DNA of 39,403 nt from Suillus spraguei (taxonomy: Eukaryota; Basidiomycota; Agaricomycetes; Boletales; Suillaceae), in the NCBI GenBank assembly GCA_016800925.1, contig JABCPU010000554.1, positions 1 through 39,403 on the forward strand, in the 5' to 3' direction. The stretch's first letter is position 1. The number at the start of each line of letters is the position of its first letter. The translations under genes and the position numbers were made by a program. The notes beneath the pieces were generated by a model. It had not been told where the DNA came from, did no database searches, and saw nothing but the letters and a program-made list of their open reading frames with translations. Below, one piece after another: positions 11,384 to 22,784 of this stretch.

Positions 11384-13001
11384 TCCTCCTCGAACATTAG
11401 GTCAATCTGTGTTGCGAGTCCTTGGTTAAAATTCCTTAGTTCTCGTGCCGCTATACTATGCCATATCTTCTCTTGTATGACCAACTGAGACGCTTCTGGT
11501 GCCGGGCATGCTCCCACGATGTGTCCATGAGATCTGCACTTGAAGCATTCCCCGGAGCATATCATTGCACTACCTGGGTGGAGAGGGAACTGTGTGTTCT
11601 CATTAACTCTACCATCTCGCCCATATTTTGCAAACCACTACTTTAGTTGCTCTTTGTATGTGATGATACCTGCCGCAGTGTCTGGTTGGTGTGGGATATC
11701 ATTGACTTGACCACGCATTATCTCCTTCTCCTCTGGTGATAACAGTTGACATTGACGTGCTGGTGGTCTGGTCGTGGGCATTCTTGGTACATAGCATATA
11801 TGAGACATTGTGTTGTTTGATGAGTAGGGTGTGGTGTTAGGCACTGTGGTTCCTGTCTATGTGGTTCCAATATTGGTGCTTTGGAGCTGTATGTAGATGT
11901 TGGACTTCAATTGCATCTGTCTGCAGACCTTCAAGTCTTGCTAGGCAGGAATTCTGCGCCTTCTCCACTTCTCTTTTCTTCCTCACTGCTTCCGCTTTCT
12001 CCCTCAGCTTGTTCATGTCCATGGCCTTAATTTTATCTAGGAACTTTGTCCAGTCTGCGAGCCCCGGGGTGGTGAGTTCTTTGATCACCATTGGTAGGTT
12101 CATTCTCCCTGACTTGGTAGACTAGACCTTCTGTTTCGCTTGCTCCTGCTTCATTGACTAGTTGTTGTATCCTAGTGTGAAACTGTAGGTGAGCCCAGGT
12201 TGGGACTCCTGCTACTACAACCTGCATTCCTAGTTCTTCTTCATTGATACACAGTACTAATATCTCTTGTTGATAGTCGAGGCCCATTTTTTCTGCGATG
12301 GTGATTGCTGGCCATTTACTGGTAAATGCGGTTTGTATGTCTGCCCATGTTGTCTTCTTCAAACTATCTAGCTTGGTCCACCATGAGTCTGTGACCGATC
12401 CTGCCGAAAGGAGTGTGCTGAACACGATGACTTTCACAGCCTCGGTCTTTAGGTCGCTGAGTATGATGTAGCGATTTACTTCCTTCAGAAAGTTCTGGGT
12501 GTTCTCATCTGGTTTACCGTGGAACCATCCCAGCATGGCGCTACTGGACATTTTGCGTGACGCTGGAGGTTGGGTGGACATTATCAAAGGTACGAGGGGT
12601 CTTATGGTTAACAGTTTTACTGGCATTAATATGATGGGTATGGAGGCTGGTAGTGGGGTTTTACGGATGGATCTCTGGATCTGTTCTATTGGATCAAGTG
12701 GGGGAGATGGAATCTCTTCTGTGGGCCAATTGATAGTGTTTGGATTGGGAGCTCCTGGTAATGAGTCTAAGTTGTTGTCTTTCTCCTGGTTATCTTCAAG
12801 GTCAGCTTGGTACTCTCTGGTGTCCGAGGTAGCACCCTCTAGGATGTGATTTGCGACTTCTGGTGTGTCTAAAGGAGACGAATTAGCTGATGTTGTAAGT
12901 GAAGAAGCGGTAGTAGAAGAGTTTAGGCTTTTATCTGATGTAATGAAGTGACTGTCTGCTCCTCAGTCAGGTAGCTGTTTGGGTGCTTTCTTGAGGCTCA
13001 T
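11335..13001 (-). pseudogene. Gypsy gag polyprotein, degraded
   Basis: This gag protein would form the cytoplasmic particle of the retrotransposon. Reading starts at ATG 13001 (MSLKKAPKQLPD), but a TGA follows at 12963-12965. The frame then continues through an acidic, proline-rich N-terminus into the retrotransposon gag core (GWFHGKPDENTQNFLKEVNR, TSKWPAITIAEKM). The frame shifts near 12100 into KELTTPGLADWTKFLDKIKA and is broken again further on. A CCHC zinc knuckle, CFKCRSHGHIVGAC with spacing C-x2-C-x4-H-x4-C, lies at 11506-11547. It is typical of gag nucleocapsid and binds the element RNA. Several stops and at least one frameshift make it a pseudogene. Confidence 0.8.
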
Positions 13002-13460
13002 TGAGAGGTTTTTCTACATTTTTCCTGGGCCATGCATTCTACATGTGTGTGTTCATGAACATTTTGAGGCTGTCATGTCGTGTTCTTTGTCCAATTGGTT
13101 TCTACTTTTAATATTGGTAGAAGCTTATTGCAAAACCCGAATCCCACTCTCTCACCATGATGGAGTGGTAACTCCAGCCAATGTGAAGATGAGCAATACT
13201 CCCACTTGTGAAGGACTCTTGTGCTGACTAACCTAACCTAACCCTTGCTCCCTTGCTCCTGTCAACCTCCACTGGCCTCTGCTAACCCCTGCTAACTCTC
13301 TACCTCGATCACCCCCTGCTAGGGGGTGCCCCACTTCAGCGGATGGGACTGGGGAAGAGACTGGGGGTGCTGGATGTAAAATGGAGACTGGTGCCTAGTC
13401 TGGATCCTGATGTCCATTACTGCCATCAATGTACTTGTATTTCTACTTTGTTATGTACTT
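13002..13460. other. Junction between two retroelement fragments
   Basis: About 460 bp without coding evidence. It contains a short CCTAA run (13230-13246) and low-complexity C/T-rich text. The 5' LTR or leader of the minus-strand gag-pol element would be expected here, but no matching second LTR copy was found, so its limits cannot be given. Confidence 0.35.
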
Positions 13461-14355
13461 TCAAGCAATAGGACCAGGTTTGTCCAGATATGCTGAGTGG
13501 AAATCCGCTACGAGATCCGATGCATTTCCGAGTTCCATGGCAAGTAACCAGGAAGTTTCTTCGTCCATTCCTTTGTATCTGGACCACCAGATGAGGTATA
13601 GGAGTTGGCATTGGTGTCTATGATGGTCCAGTTTAGAGTCCAAGATTTCGGATATCTCATACTCTGGTTCTCTGTGAATTTCGACTGGAGGTGGAGGAGG
13701 TTGAATGCGATTAGGGATGGTGTTCAGAACTGCTAGCTCTAACTGAGAGACATGGAATATGGGATGTATGGAACACATAGAATCCGGAAGTCAGATGGCG
13801 AAGGAATGAGTCCCCGGATGGGATATGATTTCAAATGGACCTAAATTCTTTTCCAAAAGTTTCTTCAACGGCCAAGTGGAACGGATGTACTTGGCTTTAA
13901 TGAAGACTTGTTCTCCAATCCGGAAGTCTGGAGCAGGTTGTCTTTTAGCATCCGCAGGTCCTTGATAGTGTCTCTGGGCTTCGGACATCTCTTCTCGGAG
14001 GAACTGGTAAAGTTCATTAAGATCTAGGGCATATTCCTGGGCACAGATGGAGGATAGGTCGCATTCCAGATGAATGGAAATGTTCGGATGGTATCCCTTA
14101 TTGGCGAAGAAGGGTGATACTCCGGTAGTGGCACTCAGAGCATTATTGTATGCAAACTCTGCAAGGGGCAGTAGCTCAGACCAGTTGTCCTGCTGATAGT
14201 TGCAATAGATTCGGAGGTACTGTTCCAGTGTTTGGTTGGCACATTCATTTTGTCCATCTCCTTCTGGATGATATCCAGACGTGAAGTGTAGGACCATGTC
14301 TAACACTTTTCCTAAGGACCGGAAGAAGTGGGATACGAACTCTGTTCCCTGATCT
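13461..14355 (-). mobile_element. Integrase-chromodomain end of a second gypsy element
   Basis: This fragment begins abruptly at the second catalytic aspartate region of a retroviral-type integrase (DQGTEFVSHFFRSLGK), one frame off the following block. It continues as FTSGYHPEGDGQNECANQTL, with the catalytic glutamate expected within the last of these. Then come the C-terminal integrase segment (FRIGEQVFIKAKYIRSTWP, KNLGPFEII) and the linker IHPIFHVSQLE. A C-terminal chromodomain-like end follows (YLIWWSRYKGMDEETSWL). The chromodomain marks it as a chromovirus, a gypsy lineage that uses the domain to target chromatin. A TGA at 13791-13793 interrupts the frame where a CGA arginine codon would fit, and a frameshift is present near 14306. 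Its position upstream of the other element's gag shows that these are two different, nested or abutting elements. Confidence 0.85.
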
Positions 14356-15734
14356 AAAGTAAGTGATCATGCAGTAATGTTTTTGTTCGAAGATGGACTC
14401 ACTCTGCAATGTATTTAGCACTATGTGTTGAATGGTGTAAGGCAAGGGCTTGACATACCCAGTGGCAAGAAGAAATACAGTTATTGCTGGTTGAGATGCA
14501 GCGCGTGTTGGCATTTCTTGTGTGGGAAGCCAAATGGTGGGATGAGTGAGCAACCATTCAGGTGGTAGATCAGTCAGAAGACGTGGAAGGCCTGATTGCA
14601 TATGCAAAATGCCAGGCTGCCATCTGTCGTGACTTGTCTGCAAAGTTTTTGGGAATGTGGAGGGATGTGGAAGCCCTGGTAAGTGCAGGTTTGGATGATG
14701 CTTCAGAAGGCCAGCGGGATGATGGACCTTCTATTGATCAACCTCCACGCGAAGATCTTGATGAGATTAATTAGCTTCTGTACCTTCATATGTAGTGATG
14801 TCTTCAATCAGATCTCAGATTCTCAACTCGGATATGTGCAACCCGGGCATCAACCATCAAAGTAATAATAAATGCTCATGGCAGCACAACCTGGAAGATG
14901 CATGGATAATTAGCCTACAGGGATGTATCATGTCAATGGATAGCTGAGCCAAGTGATGTATCCTAGTTTTAGGGCTATAGTCCATAATGATATATCCATC
15001 CACTAACATCAGGTGGGATCGGATATGTGAACTGGATTTGATGGTTGGACTAGGATGTATGAATTGGGTATCCAGATGTCCATGGATCAGATCAGATCTG
15101 GACCTGAATGTACAGTATATGACAAAGATGTAGAGACTTAAACAAATGAATATCTGTGACACCACTTTGACGATGTTCCCACAGTATGTAAGACCCTATT
15201 ATTATGTTGCAGACAAGTAGTCTGTAAGACCTCATCTCTGACGAGGTCCTTCCCTTAATTTCAGGTTTTCTTGCACCTCTCCCTCGCGAGCATTACTACT
15301 TGATATTTGGGGATGTTTTGGGAGGGTGGGTTTGATGTCTCCTCGATGTTTGCTCTTGAGCCTCTACAAATAACCTCTCCAGATGGTATCACCATCTGAT
15401 GATCACTATCTCCGTATGTTGTTTTCGATGTCGGTGAGGTGATGGTGGATGTTCTTGTAATCCTCTAGAGGCTCCCATGATACTTCTGGTGGTTTTATTT
15501 TATTTTTTCCAGTTCATCCTCCTTGTTCTAGTGCAATTCAGACATTGACATTCAGACACATAAGTATGCATTGATCAATATATAGTAGATACAAACGGAC
15601 TCGTAAAGACATCAACAGGCAGAAAGGTCAGATGCAAAGCCTCGCAGTGTAGTTAGATGATGATACATTACTCAATATATGCACAAGGGAGGGATGCAGT
15701 CAATTGTGGCTGAGATAAATTGAGGTCTGTGAGT
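14356..15734. other. Gene-poor stretch, no firm call
   Basis: Short frames on both strands (for example 14562-14774 plus, 14857-15165 minus) have no recognisable domain. The section 15150-15560 is rich in T-runs and dinucleotide-like text and may hold an old LTR, but no paired copy was found in the window. Confidence 0.35.
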
Positions 15735-18700
15735 CTAAGGAGCTCGTCCTCCATCCTCCAGGTCCTCAGGATACTTGTTGGGATACTTGTGCCCATATCC
15801 ATGCTGATATCTCCCTCCCGGACTGAAATATGCACTGCTTGGAGGGTGCCAATAACTCTCGACAAATCCATCATATCCATCTCGAGAGTCATGGTATGGA
15901 GCATCATGATACCCACTGTTGTGATACTGAGGTTGAGGGCCATGAGAGGGTTGATGAGGTGGGCCATGAGTGGGCTGATGCTGATGAGGACAAGGCTGAG
16001 GGCCATGAGGAAGTTGTGGAGCGCGGTGCATAGCATGAGGATCATGGTAATAGTCAGACTGGGGGTACCGAGTGAAGCCTGGACCATAGCAAGGCGGTAA
16101 TGGACCTCTTGGACATGGGTCATACATTGGTCTGACCTCTGGATTATGTGAGACTTCCATAGCAGGTTCACTGCGCCTGTGATTAGCTGCCAAAGTTGGT
16201 GTGAGGTCAGGCTGCAGAGATGGAGGATGGTCTGAACGAATGGGGTCTGCATGCATGGTGTTGTCCTGGCTTGCTGCATGAGTTGTAGGATCTGCGTGGA
16301 TGGGGTCTGTGCGCAAAGTGTTGCTTGCCACCACACAAGTAGCCGGCTTGGTCTGAATGGAATTTTCTGGGAGGGAAGGTACTTGCTGATGAATTTGCGA
16401 GGGGGACAAGGGTGGCAATGAGCATGCGGGCACACTATCAGCATGACCAGCAGTAGCAGCAGGCTCGGTGCTTGCCTCATTCAGTTCACTATCGACATGA
16501 CCTGCCGCAGCAACAGGCTCGGTGCTTGCAGGTGCCTCTACAGAGCCTCTGGCAGTGCCCTCAGTGTCATTCGGTTCCACGCTGGCCTTTGGGACCTCTA
16601 ATCACATCAATTCGTAGGTATGACACTGATTAATGCACAAAAATTACCTTGAACTTTGGGGCCATCGCACAGGCGTTTAGCAGGTTGTTCTATCGCTGTG
16701 TAGCATGGGTAAGTACCATTGCAGCTCACAACAAACACAAAAACTCACTTCGCGCAGTTACATTGGGAGCCTCCTCATCGTCTGAGGACTCGACAGTGGA
16801 AGGTCATTTACTCTTCTCAGCGCATGCTTTGCCTTGCCCCTTCAAGCTCTTTGGATGTCCTGCCTTCGGCAAAGGAGGCTCAGCAGGTGAAACCCTTTTC
16901 TTCAATGCTTGCAAAGTGGTCTCTGACTTTGCCTTTTGTTTCTTAGATGTGGCAGAGTTGTCTTCATAGTCCGAGTCACTCTTGGCTTTCTCATCATCTT
17001 CAGGCTTCTCAGAGCCAGAGCAAGCATCGCTGACCTCACTGGACACAAGCGAAATGACGTCCTTCTTGACGTTCTTCTTGATGATATTCTTCTTGTCCTT
17101 CGCAGCCTTCTTCTGGCTCTTTGGGGGCCTCACCACCTTGAATTCGCACAACAGGGGAGGTTTAAGAACAGGTCAAACAGAACCATCATCATCAGAGTCG
17201 TTGTCATCAGAGAGAGTCATGGGAGATGTGTGTTTCATTGGTGTCTTTTTCATTCTGGTAGTAGCTGCACTCGGCTTTGCATGGGGAAGTCCCAGACGAT
17301 CTGATTGACCATTTGCAAAAAGACGATGCCCTCCTCTATGAATGCAATCTTCTGCGGGAGGCGCTCCTTCTAATATTGGCATCTCGGAGGTGAGGAGTTT
17401 AGCTATAAAGAAGGATCTGCTATAAGCATGCACAAAATAACTTAGATTAAAACATACCTTGTGTAGCCTCAGAAACCTTTTTGACCTGCATAGAGCCTGC
17501 CTTCAAGGCTGCAACTAAAATCCCAGTCTCCTTCAGAGTCAAATTGGGAATTCCTTTGTTTGAGGTTGTATGAAAATTGCCAGGGAGCAACACATCCTCT
17601 GGATATCCTCTGATGATCATCCTGAGATGGATGAGCTCTGCAGGAAGAGTCTTCCATGGAAAGTTCCTCTTGGATGATAGTTTGCCACTGAGTTTCTCTA
17701 TTGTTTACTGTCAGCGCACAAATAAACAACCAAATGTACTGAGACATACCGATTTGTTGAGCTAACTGTTGCTTGATCCATGGGATTCCGTTCTTTGAAA
17801 TATCCAGGCACTCTTTCATTATCTCTTCGATTATTGGCACTTCGGACTGGTTGCATTGGACGATCTCAGCTTTGTCCTTGAAGGCCTTGTCAACGACACC
17901 CAGAGATGTTAGATTACTTGTATCAATGCTTAGCATAGATTCTGAAAAAAATACATCCATGCTTACTATACTTGGGCTTTGAGATGGCCAATGATGGTAT
18001 CATCATCAGCTTTACAGCATGTCAGCCAAAACTACAAGAGGCTCATCAGATCATCCCCTGGGTCTCATAGTGCAAAAAATACCCCTACCCCTGCAGCTCC
18101 AGCCATTGTATGGGCCAGACCCAGAGAACCATCCTGATTGACAACCTTTCCACATGTAACCAGTGCACCCTCAAACCCAAAACAAGCAGCAGCAATATCC
18201 ATCTGTGTGATGTCAGAAATGCAACATTTCAAAATCAAAGAAGTGGATGTACCATAGCCGAGACCTTCTTGCCAAACTTATGAAACTCCTGGGCCCGCAT
18301 GGCAACTGTCTGTGGCGCACCCATGAGGACTGTGGCCTCCTCATGATACTCAAGGATTGTTTGCCAGGAGTCCAGATAATCCTTTTTGCAAAGCTCATAA
18401 CAATTGCAACACACAGTTGCACCTTAAAATTCATTAAATTAGAAAGAAGGCATCAAACAAAATTAATAAATATTCACTTGGCATCCCAGGACCCTCGGAG
18501 CCATGTTGCCAAGTCTTTTCAGCTCCTGCTGGGGATTTGCCTTGAAGTAGCTGCTGTAAGCATTCCAGTGGTTGATATTGTTGAAGGAACACCTGTTGCT
18601 CTTGTGCTATAAAGCGATGACTTGATGTGTGGGAATAGAGGTGTTGCGGCTGACGTCGTGAATAACACTTTCGAGCCTCATAAAGCCCTCTTGGAGTAAG

Positions 18701-19504
18701 GCATTTGCCACCCCCTGCCTTTGACCTTTCACTGTAGGGACAGCATCACCTTGATCGTCCATGTCCATGGCCATGTCAGACCCAAAATCCAAGTCCGTGG
18801 GAATGAATTCAGGATGAGGCATATCCCAGTCCCCAACAGTGGGCGTCGGAGGGATGATCCGTGTGTGAGGGACTGCAGGCAGCATTGTCGACAGTCCAGC
18901 TATGGGAGCCCTGTCAACATTGCTATCCAAAACAATGAAGTCGATACCACAGAAGTCATACTTCCCCTGCACAAAGGCAGGTGTAGCGAATAAGTTCAGC
19001 CATGGAGGCTCATGCAAGCAGGAAGGGATGATCTGAGGAGCGTCATAGAATAAATCTTGAACAGGCTGAGCCTGACCAGGGGTGTAGGCTGTCAGTGAAC
19101 AGCAGGTTCAAATGGGACTGAACATTGTTGGGGAACAGGCTGAAATTGGACTGAGCATTGGCGGGGCCAGTGAGTAACAACTCTGAGGTTGGCTTGACAA
19201 GAGGCTGAGATGGCACTGAATGTTGTCAGGGGAGAGCAAGCAAGGACTCCGAGTCCTCTGAGGTTGGCTTGACAAGCCTTGCCCGATGCACTGATGCCTC
19301 CTTGACCAAGCCTCCATCACGGTTGGTAGCCTTGATGTGGGTCCGGAGTTTTGTTGGAGTTTTGATGACAGGAGTCAGCTGATGCCTTCCCCCACCAACT
19401 TGCTCCTCTGGAAATTCTTGTTCACTGTCAGCCATGTGAGGCTCAGTGTGAGCGTATTCAGGAGGAGGAGATTTTTGTAAATCTGCAGAAGTTTTTTGAG
19501 TCAT
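15735..19504 (-). pseudogene. Decayed multi-exon gene of unknown function, likely transposon-associated
   Basis: Open frames on the minus strand line up as exons of one long gene. It starts at 19504 (MTQKTSADLQ) and runs through a segment with INHWNAYSSYFKANPQQELK (about 18560-18500). Exons encoding KVVNQDGSLG and the region GIPWIKQQLAQQI follow. Removing an intron near 17700-17750 then gives KRNFPWKTLPAELIHLR and NLTLKETGILVAAL. A lysine- and serine-rich segment (RPPKSQKKAAKDKK) comes next, and the C-terminal 280 residues are His/Pro/Tyr-rich low-complexity repeats (PHGPQPCPHQHQPTHGPPHQ) ending GGRAP at 15735. I recall similar proteins near transposons in mushroom genomes, but no function is known to me. 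In-frame stops interrupt clear continuations: TAG at 18607-18609, TGA at 17173-17175 and TGA at 16804-16806. The gene is therefore almost certainly dead. Confidence 0.6.
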
Positions 19505-20937
19505 AGCTAGGGATGCGTTAGCAATTGTGTAATTCTCATCATTGAGACGTTACTTTATGAAGACAATTCAAATGCAAGATTTGAATGAGGTTGCAGACAT
19601 GCTTTTTTCCTGGCAAAAGGTTAGATAGTAAGCCAAGAGTGTAAGGAGAAAAAAAACTTGAATCAGCATACTGAGATGATCTTAGAAGATGAGCAGAGGC
19701 AGGAGATAGATTGATGGTGACCTCCCTCCATCTTTGTAAGGCTTAATGAAGGCATCCACTCTTTGAAGACGGAAGTTAAGAACACCGTGATCAGTTCACT
19801 TATGGTCCAGAGATCACCATTAGGCAGAAACATCACCAGAGGATCTGAAGATGTTCATGATCGATGTAACGAACATATTGGCGCTGGGCTTAAAACCCCA
19901 TCTTTTGACACTCATCTCATGTCTACAGGAGTTACCACTTGTCCATGGCTGTCTTACCCCGTTTAGCAGTACCGGCGGCATCCCATGCTTACCGCACACC
20001 GTACCGACTGCTGCACCTCATTCCACGAGCTGATGTCCTTCCATGTCCTTGCCGCATCCGCATAGCTCCATTTTGTGCGTAGTTTTTTTTCTGTTCGTTA
20101 TCACTGATTCCACGGCAAGCCTTATTACATGTTGCCTTGTGCTGCAGCGCCTTGCGCTATGTTTACTTACAGCGGTTACTACACTCCAGCGCTACTGATC
20201 TCGCCTAGAGTATTCCGAGTACATACGAATTAGGATATAAGCACCGCGTACCCCACACGATAAAGTACCTGATTTTACACCATTGCATGTACTATAGGTC
20301 AGGATTATTGTCTAGCTCTGGATCTACCCAGTAGTGGACATAGTCTTTAAAGTTCCCTTATCGCTCGTTAATTCATCATGCTCGTTCTCCGTTACCGCTG
20401 GACTTTTGATTGTTACATTGACTGAACTTCTCACGCTCTGCTACTTTACTGCTGAAAGTACCACGGACTTCTTGACTGTTTCATTGCACCGCTCACAACC
20501 TTACCGCTACCGCTGAGACCACTGCTCGACATTGCTTGCTCAATGCTACTGTTACTGACATTATCTCGATGATGGTAGCACCGCTACTCATGATGCTAGT
20601 TCCGGCGGTATCATCGCTGACCACGGCAACTTACCGCTGACCACGACACTTGTTTCGCAAATAAGTTAGACTCGAACTTGACCATATTAAATAGGCATCC
20701 CCCTTTAGGGTCAAACGCTCTTGTTCTTACAAGTGAAGCAGACTAGATGGAGTGCAAGACTAACATACTAGTTTAGGGAGTGGTTTATCTACAGCCCAAG
20801 CTAGGTTGTATCTTTACAACTGGAGCCCACCGTGAGGGGGTCCTTTGGTATAGTTTTGTTCTTGTCTCAATTGCTTACCACACGATTGTCACCACAGTTA
20901 TTACTGCACCGCCACGCTACTGATAAGTGTTACGACT
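19505..20937. other. Non-coding stretch, possible old LTR-type DNA
   Basis: No supported gene. From about 19960 to 20650 the text is rich in ACCGC/TACCGCTG words, giving a loose repetitive texture. A TATA-like TATTAAATAGGC lies near 20685-20697 and is followed by an ordinary non-coding tract, which could be the promoter part of another LTR. No second copy is in the window to test this. Confidence 0.35.
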
Positions 20938-21399
20938 GGGGTGGCGTCACCAGCGACAGTGAAAAGACACAGTCGGTCTGCTGGGAAGTTCTACAATGTC
21001 CAGAAGAGGACAAGGTGAAAGTACAAGGAACGTGTTCTGAGTACAATCAAGGGTTCAGCCTCAAAGACAAGTCTGAGAGGTTCTACAAGAATAGAGACTA
21101 AGGCTAAGGAGTGCTTAGACTTAGAGACGATTCAAGGACGACTTAGGTTGGAGACCTAAGCGAAAGAAGTTCCAGGTAAAACCCAGTAAGATTAAAGTAA
21201 AGAATCTATTACAAGTACAACGTGCTTAAATAGACCAATATGTGCGCACGGACCAAGAGAGACGTGAGAAAGTGAATGCGTATCCAGATAAGGAAGGCAA
21301 CTATAGTACAGATGCGTTGAGCATACAAGTCGGAGTCATGTGACATGATACAAGTAAGGAAGTAAGAGAAAATGAATAGGGACACATACGACTGTAACA
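20938..21399 (-). repeat. 462-bp LTR, probably a 3' LTR
   Basis: The segment begins and ends with the inverted termini TGTTAC..GTAACA (20938-20943 and 21394-21399), the TG..CA signature of an LTR. Read on the minus strand it has a TATA-like TATTTAAGCACG near 21220-21235. It is preceded by a purine-rich AACAAGGGGG tract (about 21403-21413), as expected of a polypurine tract next to a 3' LTR. The 5-bp flanks (ATAAG and TTACC) do not match, so it is not a simple solo LTR. The coding tail just beyond the purine tract supports a 3' LTR on the minus strand. Confidence 0.65.
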
Positions 21400-21432
21400 T
21401 TACCCCCTTGTTACACAGAAAGTCACCGACTT

Positions 21433-21525
21433 TCAAATATCCCTATTGTTGTCATAGACGGGATCGTAGTCGTCATAGTTAGCGACGTCTTCATCGGCAG
21501 CACTCCCCCCTAACATGTAAGCTGT
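21433..21525 (-). pseudogene. C-terminal tail of the LTR retrotransposon polyprotein
   Basis: On the minus strand the frame ends with an acidic, tyrosine-rich tail (SAADEDVANYDDYDPVYD) and TGA at 21433-21435, just before the purine-rich tract and the LTR. The frame cannot be followed past about 21530, where the inverted termini of the giant element begin. This suggests that the element interrupts the retrotransposon. No catalytic domain is left in the window, so the assignment rests on position and on the general look of such tails. Confidence 0.45.
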
Positions 21526-21555
21526 TTCTTCTCACATATTACAGTGAACTATCTC

Positions 21556-21625
21556 CGTATTATACGAGTGAACGGACGTGCATAATATCCCGTATGATAC
21601 GGGCCAGCGGACCATGGGCCCATGG
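21556..21625 (+). repeat. Left terminal inverted repeat of the giant element
   Basis: The core CATAATATCCCGT..ACGGGCCAGCGG (21581-21611) pairs with the reverse complement of 39347-39375. Matching continues outward at lower identity (TATACGAGT against TATACGGGT). The pair is imperfect, so the termini are either old or only functionally conserved. Confidence 0.7.
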
Positions 21626-21639
21626 TAGAAATATCCTCG

Positions 21640-22035
21640 TTGATGACGGATGGGCCGGGAGGAATATTATTCCCGATGACAGCGGGTGGGCCCATGCAAG
21701 GAATATGTAGAGTAGATGAGTGGGCTGATGTACATGAATATCCGGTAGACGGATGGGCCGAGGTAGTTGGATATCATGTAGATGGGTGTATCAAGGTAGA
21801 TGTGTATCAAATAGACAGGTATGTGAAGGGTACTTGTTATCACATACACGGGTGGGCCCAGACACATATTAAATTAGACGGGTATTAGACGGGTGAGCCG
21901 AGAGTGTTATATAAATATTTATTAGACGGGTGGGCCGAGGGTGTTGTACAGTATATTATATTAGACGGGTGGGCCGAGGGTGGTATAAAATATAGACGGG
22001 TGGGCCCATGTGTATGATAATGGTAGACATGACGG
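21640..22035 (+). repeat. Left subterminal repeat array
   Basis: About 11 degenerate copies of a 14-16 bp word, best form TAGACGGGTGGGCCGA, occur at irregular spacing of about 20-45 bp. AT-rich spacers often contain TATTA or ATATCA. Each good copy has two CpG sites. Arrays of short words inside the termini are typical transposase-binding regions in hAT- and CACTA-like elements; the same role here is inference. Confidence 0.75.
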
Positions 22036-22093
22036 AGCTGAGGGAGTTGCATATCATCTGAATCAGAGGAGGTAATAAATCACAGTTACTGAG

Positions 22094-22600
22094 TTCCCGG
22101 AGCAGCAGGTGCTGTCTTGACATGGCCTTTTGTGATGCTTAGGTTGTCTTGTAGAATGTGGAAACTGGGGTGCGAGGCTTGTGTTGCCCTACAAGACACC
22201 CAGCTCCGACCCCCGAAAATCAAATGAAGCATACCAAGTTCCGAGTTCCGAGACCCGGGTCTCGACACATAATTCAGTCAATAAGAGACACCCAGTTCCG
22301 ACCCCCAAAATTTGAGTGAAGCATACCAAGTTCCAGGAGCAGCAAGTGATGTCTTGAAATGGCCTTTATGGCGCTTAGGTTATCTTGTAGAATGTGGAAA
22401 GCGGGGTGCGAGGCTTGTGTTGCCCTACAAGACACCCAGTTCTGACCCCCGAAAATCAGATGAAGCATACCAAGTTCCGAGTTCCGAGACCCGGGTCTCG
22501 ACACATAATTCAGTCAATACGAGACACCCAGTTCCGACCCCCGAAATTTGAGTGAAGCATACCAAGTTCCGGAGTTCCGAACCCGGGTCTGGACAAATGA
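22094..22600 (+). repeat. Two-copy 237-bp direct repeat with a partial third
   Basis: Starting at TTCCCGGAGCAGCA (22094) and again at TTCCAGGAGCAGCA (22331), about 237 bp repeat with high identity. They share GTTGCCCTACAAGACACCCAG and the near-palindrome GAGACCCGGGTCTCGACACA. A partial third copy ends near 22600. The unit contains no gene and sits directly upstream of the TET/JBP gene, so it may be part of its promoter region. Confidence 0.7.
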
Positions 22601-22784
22601 ATGTCAGATATCCAGCACACTTCCAATCATCTGGTATTTCATTGAGCAATGGATGATAATACAGCTTTGAAAGCCAACATCATCCAAGGTTCCCTTATCT
22701 GATCCTCGCTATCTCCACCCCCTTTAACACCAAAGTCTGGACATCCAGCATTCAGCGTCTGATTTCCCAATATCAACTTGCAAC

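Larger units (their letters stand above)
9030..13001 (-). mobile_element. Truncated Ty3/gypsy retrotransposon (gag-pol)
   Basis: On the minus strand the order is gag, CCHC zinc knuckle, aspartic protease, reverse transcriptase and the start of RNase H, which is the Ty3/gypsy order up to that point. Homology stops just after the first part of RNase H near 9030-9040, so integrase and the 3' LTR are missing. No LTR was recognised at the gag end. Stops and frameshifts are scattered through both genes, so the copy is dead. Confidence 0.85.

Noticed and set aside
13229..13246. CCTAACCTAACC run that could suggest a telomere
   Set aside because: Only about three units, and not the fungal CCCTAA repeat; it lies between two retroelement fragments.
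20650..20800. TATA-like sequence and possible second LTR with a primer-binding site
   Set aside because: No paired copy or matching termini were found, so an LTR cannot be supported.
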